NCBI GenBank assembly: GCA_004380135.1
Contig: QXCR01000067.1
Span: 93,581 to 157,580 of the forward strand
From: Stemphylium vesicarium
Taxonomy: Eukaryota > Ascomycota > Dothideomycetes > Pleosporales > Pleosporaceae
DNA: 64,000 nucleotides
Reading direction: 5' to 3'
Shown in pieces: positions 22,572 to 32,630 of this stretch (position 1 is the first letter of the stretch; each line of letters opens with the position of its first letter). A program made the position numbers and the translations under genes. The notes beneath the pieces were generated by a model that made no database searches, was not told the origin of the DNA, and saw only the letters and a program-made list of their open reading frames with translations.

Positions 22572-23571
22572 CGACAGGACTGGGGTTGAAGAACTGCGAT
22601 TGCTTCACTGTTGTTCCTGCTTGGCCACCCGCCATTGCCTTGGTACAAGTGGGCTGCTGGATGCGCTTGAAGTGGAGATGCACGTACAGTTTTGCCGGCA
22701 TCACAACAACGGGTGCTGTGTATACTACGCACCCCGCCGCACAAAGACTAACCACTAAACGATGCAAGATTGATGTAATCTCACCGATTGTGCGCGTCCC
22801 ATCGCAATTCCCATGGTACACAGTCGGGGTCCTCAACGACGAACCACCAATAACCACCGCATTTTCACAAACACATCCGAATAATGCGCTCTGGCTCTGG
22901 CTCTGGCTCTGGCTCCGGCTCTTGGTGATCGCAGTCACCAACAGCTCGACACACCGATCGACAATGGACACATCACTTCTCAAAAGGAACGTGCTAGACG
23001 CAACTAGAAGACGCAGACGCACGAAGTGAACGTAATACGCACACAAGGTTTCTTCGTCTCCAGCTGCCTGCATCATCTCTACGTTTCATGTTGGCTTTAA
23101 AGAAAGTGATAACCTTGGACGAAGGCGGCGTTAGCATTACCTATATTAAACATCAAAGTTCTTTAGGGACTTGGGGCTGTTCACATCCATACCTTATCGC
23201 ACGATCCATAACCGTAGAGGCATTTTTCATCTCGTAACAATCTTCAAACGCATGCCAAATGTACGAATCGTAATATTATAACGGTAGAGTTACTATTCAA
23301 TACAACCACCGTAAAAGCCGAGAGGTGCCGGGATCTTGGGTTCAACAGCGTGGCTAACTATGTTTTTTTGCCAGCTTAGGCTATTGGATGACGACATCAG
23401 TCCAGAAGATCAATCACGTCGTTGTAGATCTAGACTTGTAAAATTGTCTATATAAACACGGTAAAGTCGTTATTTTTGCAGATGTCTGAGCAAAAACTAG
23501 TCACCACATCGTGAATTACGCTTTCCGCAACACAACTCTGGCAGACAGCAAAGCTTCCGCACCACGCAAGT
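22572..23571. other. Intergenic region, no gene seen
   Basis: Open frames on both strands at 22,470-23,076 overlap each other and the 3' end of the mannosyltransferase, and owe their length to a hexanucleotide repeat and low stop density rather than to protein character. 23,080-23,570 is AT-richer with no gene. Confidence 0.5.
22889..22920 (+). repeat. Hexanucleotide microsatellite (CTGGCT)n
   Basis: Four perfect CTGGCT units (22891-22914) followed by one CCGGCT variant, preceded by CT. Non-coding, in the 3' flank of the mannosyltransferase gene. Confidence 0.9.
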
Positions 23572-23926
23572 ATGGTCTACTACGCCTATGCAAAGAATGT
23601 AAGAATTAACCGAGAGAGATGAAGCGCATGTCAACTAACCACCAGTCAAGAGCAATGATGACTGGTCATTCCGCTATACCATAATTGGGCCCTCTTTCCA
23701 TGAGGTGGATGCTTGGTTCCGGGCTGTCCAGGGCAAAGTTGGTGACAAAGTCCTTCAGAGAGTCTCTAATGACTTCTATGTGTTCGACAGAACAAAGTTA
23801 AACCTTGGAAGAAGCACTAGTCAGGGAAATGAGGCCCCAGAGTTCATGAACAAGATCATCTTTCAGCTCCTTAGCGACAATGAGGGCAGAAACATCACGA
23901 CTTTTGTCAATGTACACAATGCATAA
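23572..23926 (+). CDS. Hypothetical small protein
   Basis: Not recognised. A two-exon model fits: 23572-23598 (MVYYAYAKN), intron 23599-23650 (GTAAGA, branch CTAAC, TCAAG), then 23651-23926, which reads SNDDWSFRYTIIGPSFHEVD and continues to FVNVHNA; about 100 aa. The composition is protein-like and the second exon is continuously open. The problem is the acceptor: a better CAG at 23643-23645 would be out of frame, so the model relies on AAG. No signal peptide or membrane segment is visible. It could be a real small gene or the end of a decayed one. Confidence 0.38.
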
Positions 23927-24286
23927 CGTCATGTTCGAGGGTACAAGTCAAATGTGTATCTCTTAGTACTAGCGACTGTTGAGCTTGTCTCTTCTACAGC
24001 CAGTTCAGATAGCTCACAATGACAAACAAGTTCGCATCTTACCTATGGCCTTCGTCAGACTATGAGTCCTCACAAAACTCACCAACGACTGACTAGAGGT
24101 ACTGCGTTCGCCGCATTTGATTGGCGCACGACGCAGCCCAGCGTTGGTGAGGCTTCCGCTCGAACTCAAGTAAGAATAAGTCTTGAAGCGGACGGACGTT
24201 AAAAGTCGATCAAACCCCATATACAAAACTGTTTCTAATTCCTATAGAGCGTCTTAGTCTAGTCCATCTATGCACCTCATGCCCCT

Positions 24287-25973
24287 CTAAGACTCCCACT
24301 CCTTGAATGCCTTCTGCTTTTGCCTGCTGTTCCATTGAAGAGTTCTCGAGATACTGTCGATCCAGTCTGTCCTCCTCTTATTGAGGGGCAGTACACTTGG
24401 GAAAGGGAAGCGACTGGCGCTGATCGTAACGTAATCGCCAGGCTTCAGTTCGACTCTTTCTCTTCCATCAAAACTAGCCCAGGAGCTCGTTCGCGCATCG
24501 TACGGCACACCACAGCGCAGTACAATGGTATCGGGGAGAATGATTGGTCGGAAGGAGAGCGTGTGTGCGCATATGGCAGTTACGAGAACAACGGGGTTGT
24601 CGGGATGACAAAGGGAGCCGCCGGCCGCGAGATTATATGCGGTGGAGCCTGTCGGCGTGGAGACGCAGACACCATCGGCCTGAACCGTGGTAAAATGCTC
24701 GTCATCACCGAACAGTTCAATGGAAGACATTGTGGGGTTCGGCCCTCGATCGACTACCACTTCATTTAGAATGTTGTGTGTTCCATCAGAGTAATGTGTA
24801 TGGTGGTCGTCGCATTCCTCGCCAATGAGCTCCTCAACCAGATCGCGACCTTTGCCGTCGCGCTCCTGAGATCGCATCACTGTAGCTTCAAAGCGTAGAC
24901 GCAGGCTGACCGTAATACCGTCTGCAAAGGCCGTCGAAAGTGATTGTGGGTATAGCTCGAAATCAAATTTTGTCAGGAAGCCAAGGGATCCCAGGGAAAA
25001 TGCAATGGTCGGGGGGACGATGCGTTGGAAAAGCCAGGATGCGTATAAAACTGTGCCGTCACCGCCTAGCTGCGCAGCTGTTAGCGCTGCAAATAAAAAA
25101 AAGATCGAGATGCCATACCGCCAGGACGATGTCGAAGGTTTGCGGCCTTTGAGCGCACATGTCATTTGTCCAAAACTTGAGACGTCCCTCGAATGCCTTT
25201 TCTTGTAGAAGGCCCGCGGCATCGAATATATTGTTGTCTTTCAGCGTTTGCTCCACGTAGCTATGGTTGGTTAGTCGTGCTCGGGGTGTCGCAAAGCCAA
25301 ACATACACCGTGTATCCCGGGTCCTTTCTCAGCAACCAATCGGTAATTTCGCGCGAGTTCTTGATCAGAGCCTCATCATGTGCCTTGCCCAGTATGAAAA
25401 TGTTCTTTACGTGCAGCTTCAGCCTGATTTGTGATAGCTTCTTTGATAGCTCTCGTATGCCAAAAGCCATGTCTGATAGCTCCTTCTTGGTCAGCAGCCG
25501 CGAGTGTTGTGCCTGTTCGGTGCGCGCCGCCTGCGGGTCCTTGTCTACACGCCGTTCTTGTGCCAGGCCTTCATAGGACTGCGAGTGGTCCTTGACAGGC
25601 TTGCCATCGTGCTTTTCGAGGAGCGAGTGGACAATGCACGCTGTGGTGCGGCGGTCGTTGTCGGGACGCGACGTCATCTTGCCCGTGGGGTAGGGTGCGA
25701 GCGAGGCTTTGCGGCGATGTCCGTTGTAACCGCCTTCGAAGACAACCTGTCCCTAATTGTGAGTAAATGAGAAAGGAAAGGTAGCGGGGTACTTACCTCT
25801 AGCGCATCGTCATGGCTGTTCACGCTGGTGATGCTCTTGGAGTCTTGGTCGGCGAGCTCGCTCTCAATAAGGAAGTTAGTCTCGACGCATGGCTATGACG
25901 TTTGGTGGGCGCTAAATACCTCGATCGCGCCCTGGACACCCTGACTCAGCTGGTCGAAATAACTTGTCGGCAT
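24287..25973 (-). CDS. NAD(+) kinase
   Basis: Phosphorylates NAD to NADP using ATP. Five exons, with all phases matching: 25920-25973, 25797-25862, 25307-25752, 25119-25260 and 24287-25069; 496 aa. The last exon carries the family signature: LGGDGTVLYASWLFQ (GGDG, catalytic Asp), IAFSLGSLGFLTKFDFELY, the NEVVVDRGPNPTMSSIELFG substrate loop and ADGVCVSTPTGSTAYNLAAG. The N-terminal ~190 residues are hydrophilic, as in the cytosolic Utr1/Yef1-type enzymes rather than the mitochondrial Pos5 type; no targeting peptide is seen. Introns are 44-57 nt with good donors (GTATTT, GTAAGT, GTATGT, GTATGG). The conserved core is complete, so activity is expected. Start chosen as the first in-frame ATG, MPTSYFDQLSQGV. 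Confidence 0.93.
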
Positions 25974-26239
25974 GATTGCAGCGCGAGAATCGTAAAGCGA
26001 TTGAGAAATAGAGAGGCACCGCCGGCGTTTTGTAGCCGTCTTCTGTAGCGTGTGCGTAACGTCGAGGTGCAAGAATAGACGCGCCGTCCCGGCCCACTTT
26101 CCGAGGGGCAGGCGATTCCCCGCTTAGTGCCAATCACGACCGCGAGGTGCCGATGAGATCAGCAACAAGCCTTCTTACTCACTCCACACCTGATTGACCA
26201 TGCCTTTTTCCGACATAGTCGTCTTGCTTATCAAGACTG

Positions 26240-27633
26240 TTACAGCGGAACCTCTACCGACTCCAACACTTCTTCAATGACATCCTCGACGGTAACGCCT
26301 TCCAGCACAGCTTTGACCGCCTCCAAGGAGCTGCCCCACTGCATGCTGCGCTCGTTTTCCGGGGCGGTGATGACGATGCGATGTGGATATATCTTGCGGG
26401 CGGCCAGAGCAACCATGGATGGGGAAATGTAGTCGAGGCCGTGAAGTGGGGCGAGTGCACTACCATTGTCAGCCTTATTCACTCCCAGTAGAGACTTACT
26501 CACTGCGCCAATGTCGTGAAATGTCTCGTGGCCAATGCCGAGATTCCTCCTGCGACTGCTCGATGCAGCCTCATAAAAACGATGATGTTGTGGAGGTATG
26601 CGCGGACCTCCGAGCTAATCTTGACTTCTGATACGAGCCTTGTCAGGTTTGTGAGATCCTACCATCGTTAGTCATCGTCTGCTATAGTCGCGCATGCACC
26701 CACCTCGTGTGCGAAAAGTGTCTTCAGTGGTTTGTGCTTTCCAGGAACAAACTGAGGCGTACGCACCACTGAAGACGTCGATGCGCCGTCGTCAGAAACG
26801 TGCACCTTCTCTTGCATTTCCTCTAGATTCGGTAGTCCATCATCGATCCGATGTTTGTGCGAGATAAAAAACTGGTCATTCTGTAGACATGTCAGAGAAC
26901 GTCCATGCAACCTTATCGCTACTCACCAAATGCATCGTCAGCCTTGGAGTTTCTGAGGCGTTCAAAGCGATGAATAAGAACGGTTTTGGGGCTGCGTGTA
27001 CGGCGGTCCTGGTGAAGTTCCGCTTTCCTCGCATCAACTAGTCATGATCAGCTGGAACAACAACCCGAAATTGACTGTCGCACCTCAAGGGCCTGTATCT
27101 GCACCTGCGAGCTTGCTCGATTGAGGTTCCTAGCAATGACAATGTTCGCGATGTGTTGATTGTCCAGCGGACTGAACGGCCTGGGTGACCTGGAAGCGCG
27201 CCGATCAGGCATCCTGGGTGATGCTGAAATGGACGAAAACTGCTCAACCGTCAGTCGACATAACGCCACCTCGAGTACAATCAACAGACCTCTCCCTTCT
27301 TCCTCTCATTTCTGTTGTCGAAATAGTCAACTCCCTCTTCTTGGACTAGGATACCATTTCCAAAGTCGTCAAGCGTAGTATTCTCATTGCATTCCAACAC
27401 TGCCGAGGCAAGTCCGAACACGTTGGACGCGATCTGTTGTCGTCATAAATCATTGGATCATGTATACATTTGGCACAACTCACCAGCTTCAATTCCTCTT
27501 GCACATCACGCGTGCTTTCCGCTTCAGTCTCGATGATGCAATGTTGATCCGCGAGCAAACAGATTAGGACAGCAAGCTCCAAATCGCTCAGCGACTGCAC
27601 TTTCTCCGTGATGCGATCGCCAGAAGACTCCAT
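26240..27633 (-). CDS. Magnesium-chelatase/MoxR-like protein, apparent 2-nt insertion
   Basis: Seven exons: 27484-27633, 27290-27435, 27084-27239, 26927-27037, 26704-26880, 26504-26658 and 26240-26459. The start is MESSGDRITEKVQSLSDLEL. Later segments are LMRGKRNFTRTAVHAAPKPF, NDQFFISHKHRIDDGLPNLE, VRAYLHNIIVFMRLHRAVAG and LAPLHGLDYISPSMVALAAR, ending EEVLESVEVPL. This matches, from memory, a fungal family usually annotated as magnesium chelatase or MoxR-like; helical lid motifs are seen but no Walker A. Exon 2 has two extra bases: after ATCGCGTCCAACGTG comes TG, then TTCGGACTTGCC; without TG it reads IASNVFGLASAVLECNENTT in phase with both flanks. The insertion (about 27,419-27,422) would shift the frame, so the gene may be dead or the base call wrong. 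One intron (27240-27289) uses GTCTGT with a CTGAC branch. Confidence 0.7.
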
Positions 27634-27981
27634 CGTGAAGTGAGCAGAGAGACACCCTGCAGTGCTCGAGTAGTAAGCTTAAGAGTCAGCAGAGAAGTCC
27701 AGTGTTGGGCGTGATTGCGTACGGTAGCTGTCTCGCAAGCGCGACTTCCAGGGTCGAAAGCAAGGGTCAGATCACGCCATCTCCAATTAGGTTTAGACCT
27801 GCCGACCACGAAGAGGGACGAAATGACAAAACTCCATGAAAATTCTGATCACATTTTTGCATCACTCCCAGCTCACATATGCGCATGAGCATCAGGTCGA
27901 GCTGAGCCTTTTCGCACTATTCGAGTTGCTGGTTGTATATTACCTAAATCTAGTTCTTTCCATCGACACAGTTCATCAACT

Positions 27982-28063
27982 GGCCTAATGGCCCAATGGC
28001 AAGGCGCTTGACTACGACTCGTTCGACATCAAGAGATTCCAGGTTCGACCCCTGGTTAGGTCA
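27982..28063 (+). tRNA. tRNA-Arg (anticodon ACG) with 10-nt intron
   Basis: A full cloverleaf folds. The acceptor stem is GGCCTAA with TTAGGTC (one G-U) and A discriminator. The anticodon stem is CTTGA/TCAAG with loop C-T-ACG-A plus A. A 10-nt intron, CTCGTTCGAC, sits one base 3' of the anticodon, the canonical position. The T arm is CCAGG-TTCGACC-CCTGG. Internal promoters are present: A box TGGCCCAATGG and B box GGTTCGACCCC. It would read CGN Arg codons after A34 is changed to inosine. CCA is not encoded, as expected in a eukaryote. Confidence 0.93.
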
Positions 28064-28066
28064 TTC

Positions 28067-28072
28067 TTTTTT
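28067..28072 (+). terminator. RNA polymerase III terminator (T6)
   Basis: Six consecutive T four bases after the tRNA-Arg discriminator base, the usual Pol III stop signal. Confidence 0.85.
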
Positions 28073-28231
28073 GCGCTCATTTTGCATCCAACATTGTCCG
28101 CCATGGTTGTCGTGGTGGCAGCAGGCTTTGCACGAGACATAAGCCAGATCAACTCCAGCCCGGCACACTAGGGTTTTGCATCTGACTTTTTTTCTTCTCG
28201 AAAATTTTGCAAAGCGCTCGGCGAGTCTAAC

Positions 28232-29866
28232 TCATGTCTGGTTGGACCTATTCTCATCGCCGGGAGGGTTCGTCTTTGGCAGACCGACTAATCGAAGACT
28301 CTTATAAGCACTGGAAGGTGTAGCTTTGGTTGCGGCAGGCGAGCTCAAAGGCGGGAAAGCGTCATTTGACTCTTGTCCCCGATGCGACGAGTTACGCGCA
28401 TGGACGACCGGCCGCAGTGCATCCTCCGGTGTAGCACTCCTGTTGCTTTCGACCGTGAATCGTCCATCACCACTTCCCGATGTCTTTTTGCCGTCGGTGG
28501 CACGTCGCGATTTTCGTTTGGATGCAGCTTTGAGCTCCTTGAGTCGCTGCTCAACCTCCTTCACTTTTCGTTGCAGCTCGCGCTTCTTTGCTTGCGATTC
28601 TTGCCAGTCTGCAATAGCGAAATCGAGCGTGTTCTGCCAGACTGCGACAAGGCCATTGAGATGTTGGAGTTCGGCAGCCTAGCGGTCGTACAATGATGCC
28701 GTTGAGGGAATTTGTGGGTGTACGCTCGGAGGTTGAAGAGCTTTTCGGCTTCCCAAAGTCGACGCCCGTTCTTTGAGTAGCTGGTCGTATACTCTCTTCA
28801 GCTCGTCGTAGTCGGCCTGAAGCTCGACCTTTTCTGCCTGGAGAGCTTGGTTGTCGCCATGGACTTGGTCATAGCCTTCTTTAAACGCGCTGCCCTCCTC
28901 ATCGCGTTCCTTGTACCTCTGCTCTAGCTCCATTTTGGACTGTTGGAGCAAGGTCTTCTCCTGAAGCAACTCCGCAAATCTGGCTTCCGTCTCTTCCTTT
29001 GCTGCGTATATCTTGTCGTAACGCGAAGCCTTGTATTCGGCATAGGTCAGTCGACTGGCGAGCTTTGCCTTCTCATCGTTCAGGCGGCTTTCGACAAGTC
29101 TCTGTACGTTTTCGTAATAGCCCTTCTCGAGATCGCGGTATTTTTCCCTCAAGGCCTTCTCTTGTTGTTCAATGCCACTCTCAACTGCGGCCAGTCTAGA
29201 GGTAAGGTTCTTGACTTTGTCTTTCTCAGCACCTAGCTCAGTAGAAAGAACGGTCTCGGCAGCCTTGGCAGTTCTAATCGTGTCAGTCTTCTCTTGTAGG
29301 CGTTGCCGGAGAGTCTGAAGCTCCGTTGATTGTGTAGGCCCGCTCTCCCACAGTGTCTCCAACGACAAGAGTACCTTCTTCGCAAGATCGTCTCGTAGCG
29401 TATTCACTGCAAGATCTTGGGCTTCCAGTTCCTTCTGGTTCTTGACACTCTGAACCTTGATCCTAGAGAGTCTTTCTTCTTCGGCTTGAGATACAGCGTC
29501 ATTCCTGGTAGCAGACAGGTCAGCACACTCTTGCTCCAGGCGGGAGATGAGCGACTTAGTTCCCAGCTGTACGACTTGCAGATGGCCTTTCTTTCCGGAC
29601 ACCTCGGTGAGTGTTTCTAGTAGGGCGGCGAGGTTGTTTCTGACGTCGCTTAGTTCCGCGCTGATGACTCCGTCCGTCGCGTCGTCAAGGTTGTGGAAGC
29701 CTTGCATGCAGTCGGTGAAGGCCTTTGATGGTGGGGTTCCCTGGCTAAAGCCACCATAGGGCTTTGCAGTGAGCAAAGATCCATTAACGAAAGTGCATCA
29801 GTGTAATACCTTAACAAAAGCGGAATCTCCGGCTGCAACACCGGCGCCTTCTTTCCGCTTATGCAT
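28232..29866 (-). CDS. Long coiled-coil protein (paralogue of 6717-9264)
   Basis: Three exons: 29810-29866, 28724-29761 and 28232-28678; 513 aa. Intron 1 (29762-29809, 48 nt, GTATTA...AAAG) removes an in-frame TGA. Intron 2 (28679-28723, 45 nt, GTACAC...GCTAG) removes an in-frame TAG. After a short Gly/Pro-rich start (PYGGFSQGTPPSKAF) nearly the whole protein is a charged coiled coil: LRDDLAKKV, EKYRDLEKGYYENVQRLVES, LQQSKMELEQRYKERDEE. Just after intron 2 comes HLNGLVAVWQNTL, matching HLNGLIHHWQNQL in the gene at 6.7 kb, where an intron sits at nearly the same point. The tail is Lys/Arg- then Ser/Pro-rich. Divergent from the Cys-rich gene at 30231. No catalytic motif; a structural role is a guess. 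The start is uncertain because the first exon is short. Confidence 0.7.
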
Positions 29867-30230
29867 CCTAACAAATCTGTTGCGCGGTTGATATTTAAGC
29901 CGTGCCCTTTACTTGGTAGTATACTCGCCTCTGGGGTGTCGCGAGCTGTTAAGAGTGAGAGGTGTGGGCGTTAGTAATGTTCTCGATTAGGCAGTCGCAT
30001 GACGTAGGCGCTTTGTCCTTTTCTTGAAAGACTACAAAGTCACCCTTCAAGCCCAGAACATTGTCGACTGTTCGTCTATTGGACAGGTCAGTGTTGACAA
30101 ACAGCCCCGTGCGTAAGCCTGATTCACCTCTGCGGGCCTCTGACCGCACAAACAGAAACACCTCTCTCCGGGATCATCAAGCTCTTCTCGATCCCATTCT
30201 ATCGCACGACATCTTCTTCCAGCATTGAAA

Positions 30231-30871
30231 ATGTCGCAGAGCCTAGAGTGCTCCACCGAAGATCTCAGCGGCCGTCTACACGCAACCGCAACCGCCTTCA
30301 CACCGAACCCTGCCAAGGGCGCCCCAGTCCAAGCTATCGATGACGATGAAGAAAATTCCAGTCTATACGGTGACAGTCCGTCCGCTTCTACTGCCCAGGA
30401 AACGCCAGGTGAAGATGTCGTCGAGGTAAGTACTCCGTCAGTCCTTTCCGGCCAAGACTAACCCACCGCAAGATCCCCAACAACTGCACATTCTGCATCT
30501 CCCTCGACCGCCTGCTCTCCTGCCGAAAGCCTTTCGATCAAGAAACCTGCCCTCACTGCATAGAAATGCACCACCTTTTCGCCGACAAAGACAAAAAACA
30601 CCAAGACGAGCTCACCGCGCTTTGCGCGAAGCTAGCGCAGCTAGAGAAAGAAACACCCGGGGAGAAGTTCGCCAGACTCTACGCTGACCGAAACGTGGGG
30701 ATTGAAGCGCTAAAGAAAGCGGCCGAGAAGATGTACAAGGACGCAGAACTGGTGAAGGTGGAGATTAAAGAGAAAGAGGGCGCGCTAAGGATGTTGGAGA
30801 TGGAGATCAAGAAGGTGCAACCTGCTGCGGAGTTCACAATCAAAGAGGAGAAGAAGGGGAAGAGGAAATGA
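30231..30871 (+). CDS. Small Cys-rich coiled-coil protein (paralogue of 5903-6335)
   Basis: Exons 30231-30425 and 30473-30871; intron 47 nt (GTAAGT, branch GACTAAC, GCAAG), phase 0; 197 aa. The first exon is acidic and disordered (AIDDDEENSSLYGDSP). The second opens with a Cys/His cluster, NCTFCISLDRLLSC then TCPHCIEMHHLF: C-x2-C-x8-C-x8-C-x2-C-x3-HH, probably a small zinc-binding unit though no named finger family fits. A charged coiled coil follows (KFARLYADRNVGIEALKKAA), and the end is strongly basic, EEKKGKRK. The same order of Cys cluster, coiled coil and basic tail occurs in the gene at 5.9 kb. It is head-to-head with the long coiled-coil gene, separated by about 360 bp, so the two may share a promoter. 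Function unknown. Confidence 0.75.
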
Positions 30872-32279
30872 AGGAATATGTTCGTGTCTCCAAGGTCTGC
30901 GGTCGTTGGCATTCATTCTTGAAGTGTCGCCATTAAGGTAGTGGCTAGTGCTGACGTGGGACGCGTTGGTGGGTGGCTGCACGTGATACAGCGTTTATGG
31001 TTTGGTGCGTGACGGTGAGTACTTTTGATCAACCAATGCGGGAAGGAACCTTCTAGTCTCGCGTCCAAAAGATTCAAAACCGCATAGTAGTTCAGAAGTA
31101 TGTCTCTCCTTCCCCAACCTTCTTGCTAATCGTAACCTCAACTTTAACACTGTTGCAAAAGGGCAGTCGCACCCCACACCATGGGCATAACAGAGTTTGC
31201 CTTCACTACAATATATTCTACGTCCCCATACTCACTTTTAAGGACTGTGAAATGTGATTGAAACCTGTGAGGAGATCATACCCCTCGCACAGCTAGCCCA
31301 AGACTGTTACAACGACCATTGCAGACCCTTCAATGTCGCTATCGATGCAGCAGATTGGTATTTTCACAACGTCTGTCGAGCATAGGAACAGTTCATTGGT
31401 AGCCATAAGGGGATATGCACCCGAACTGTCCCGACAACGCTGACGAATTTCCGTTTCACAGAGGAAAGTGCCGCGATCCCATAGAAAAGGCAATCTTCTT
31501 CCGCGTCTGCAACTCCTAACGGCCACCATCCGTCCCGTCTTCCTCTTCCTCTTCGATGGCATCCACGCCCCAGCCCAACGCGATGCGACCCATCAAAAAA
31601 GAATAAGCGGGTCAGGACGCGAACTCCTCAAGGAAACTTTGCATGGTCTCGTCGTCTCTTGGCTCGATGCGCCTGCCGAAGCCGAGGCAGATTGTTGCAG
31701 GCTATGAGCGCTGGGTCTATTCGACGCTGTCTGGTCGCAAGATTCCGATTGTCTTATGTTTGGCTGTATGTTCTGGATCCGCGAGGTTTGAACTGCGAGA
31801 GAGACCGGAAACGAGAGTCGGCACATCGGCGCCACCAAAAAGGATCACAAGAGAGTCAGAGTTGTGCGAGCAGAAAGTCTCTACATCGGGGCGTCTCGCC
31901 TTAGGCCAGCTGGCTGTGTGCTCTTCGCGATAATCGTCGGTGGGGACTACGACACGCGGGGTTTGGAGTTGCGGCGTGACAAAAGCGCTCAAGATCGTTC
32001 AGGCTGGTCTCGGGCATAGCTTATGCAGCAACAAGAGCCAGCAAGAGTGCGATGCCTAGAGTGTGGACTTGTTGCAAAAGTCCATTACAAAGGAGGTCAT
32101 TAACGTCGTTGGTCCAGAGTCCTTCGCGTGTTTCGACAAATTCTATGAATATCACAAGCCGAACACACACTCGGACGAATGGCTGTACAGCCACAGCTGC
32201 GAGAACCATAGATACAATCGTGCTCCTAAAGATAGTGGTTAGCTCTGAATTTAAACCATAAAAAGCTAAACCTAGCCTA
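30872..32279. other. Intergenic region, no supportable gene
   Basis: About 1.4 kb. Open frames on both strands at 31,590-31,990 overlap each other and show no family resemblance, ATG context or splice partners that I trust. May contain decayed sequence, given the relic that follows. Confidence 0.45.
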
Positions 32280-32432
32280 CTAAATACCCTCTCCTAACGG
32301 AGTTGCCGGTTCGTCTTTAGTTCCTAACTGTCCTTCGTCTTTGGTCTAGGCGTCGTTGTCGACCTCTTCGACATCTTCCTGCTAGGACTTTTTACCCTTT
32401 CCAGGCTTCGGGGTTGTCTGGCTCGATGACAT
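32280..32432 (-). pseudogene. Coding relic with two TAG codons
   Basis: From ATG 32432 the frame reads MSSSQTTPKPGKGKKS, then TAG (32382-32384), QEDVEEVDNDA, TAG (32346-32348), TKDEGQLGTKDEPATPLGEG, and a stop at 32280. The composition (Lys- then Asp/Glu-rich) is protein-like and both internal stops are CAG-to-TAG style changes. It resembles the N-terminal part of a transposon-encoded protein, but no family can be named. Confidence 0.4.
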
Positions 32433-32630
32433 GGCCTCATTTTCTCTTTCCCTATGAAGAACAAGCTGGTCGGAGAACAGTACATACGTTCCTAGATGAA
32501 GCTGGGGACAAAGAGCTGAACATTAGGCTAGAAAGCATTGACGAGGAAGACGAACGAAAACAAGAGTAAAGCCCACGTATAGCTTAGGCACCTTTTCGTT
32601 GTACCATAAGGAGCAACATCTGAACACTTC

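Noticed and set aside
22469..23076. Overlapping ~185-codon open frames on both strands
   Set aside because: They overlap a real gene and a hexanucleotide repeat and show no protein-like composition or conserved start.
28679..28681. In-frame TAG in the second long coiled-coil gene taken as a nonsense mutation
   Set aside because: It is the TAG acceptor of a 45-nt in-frame intron.
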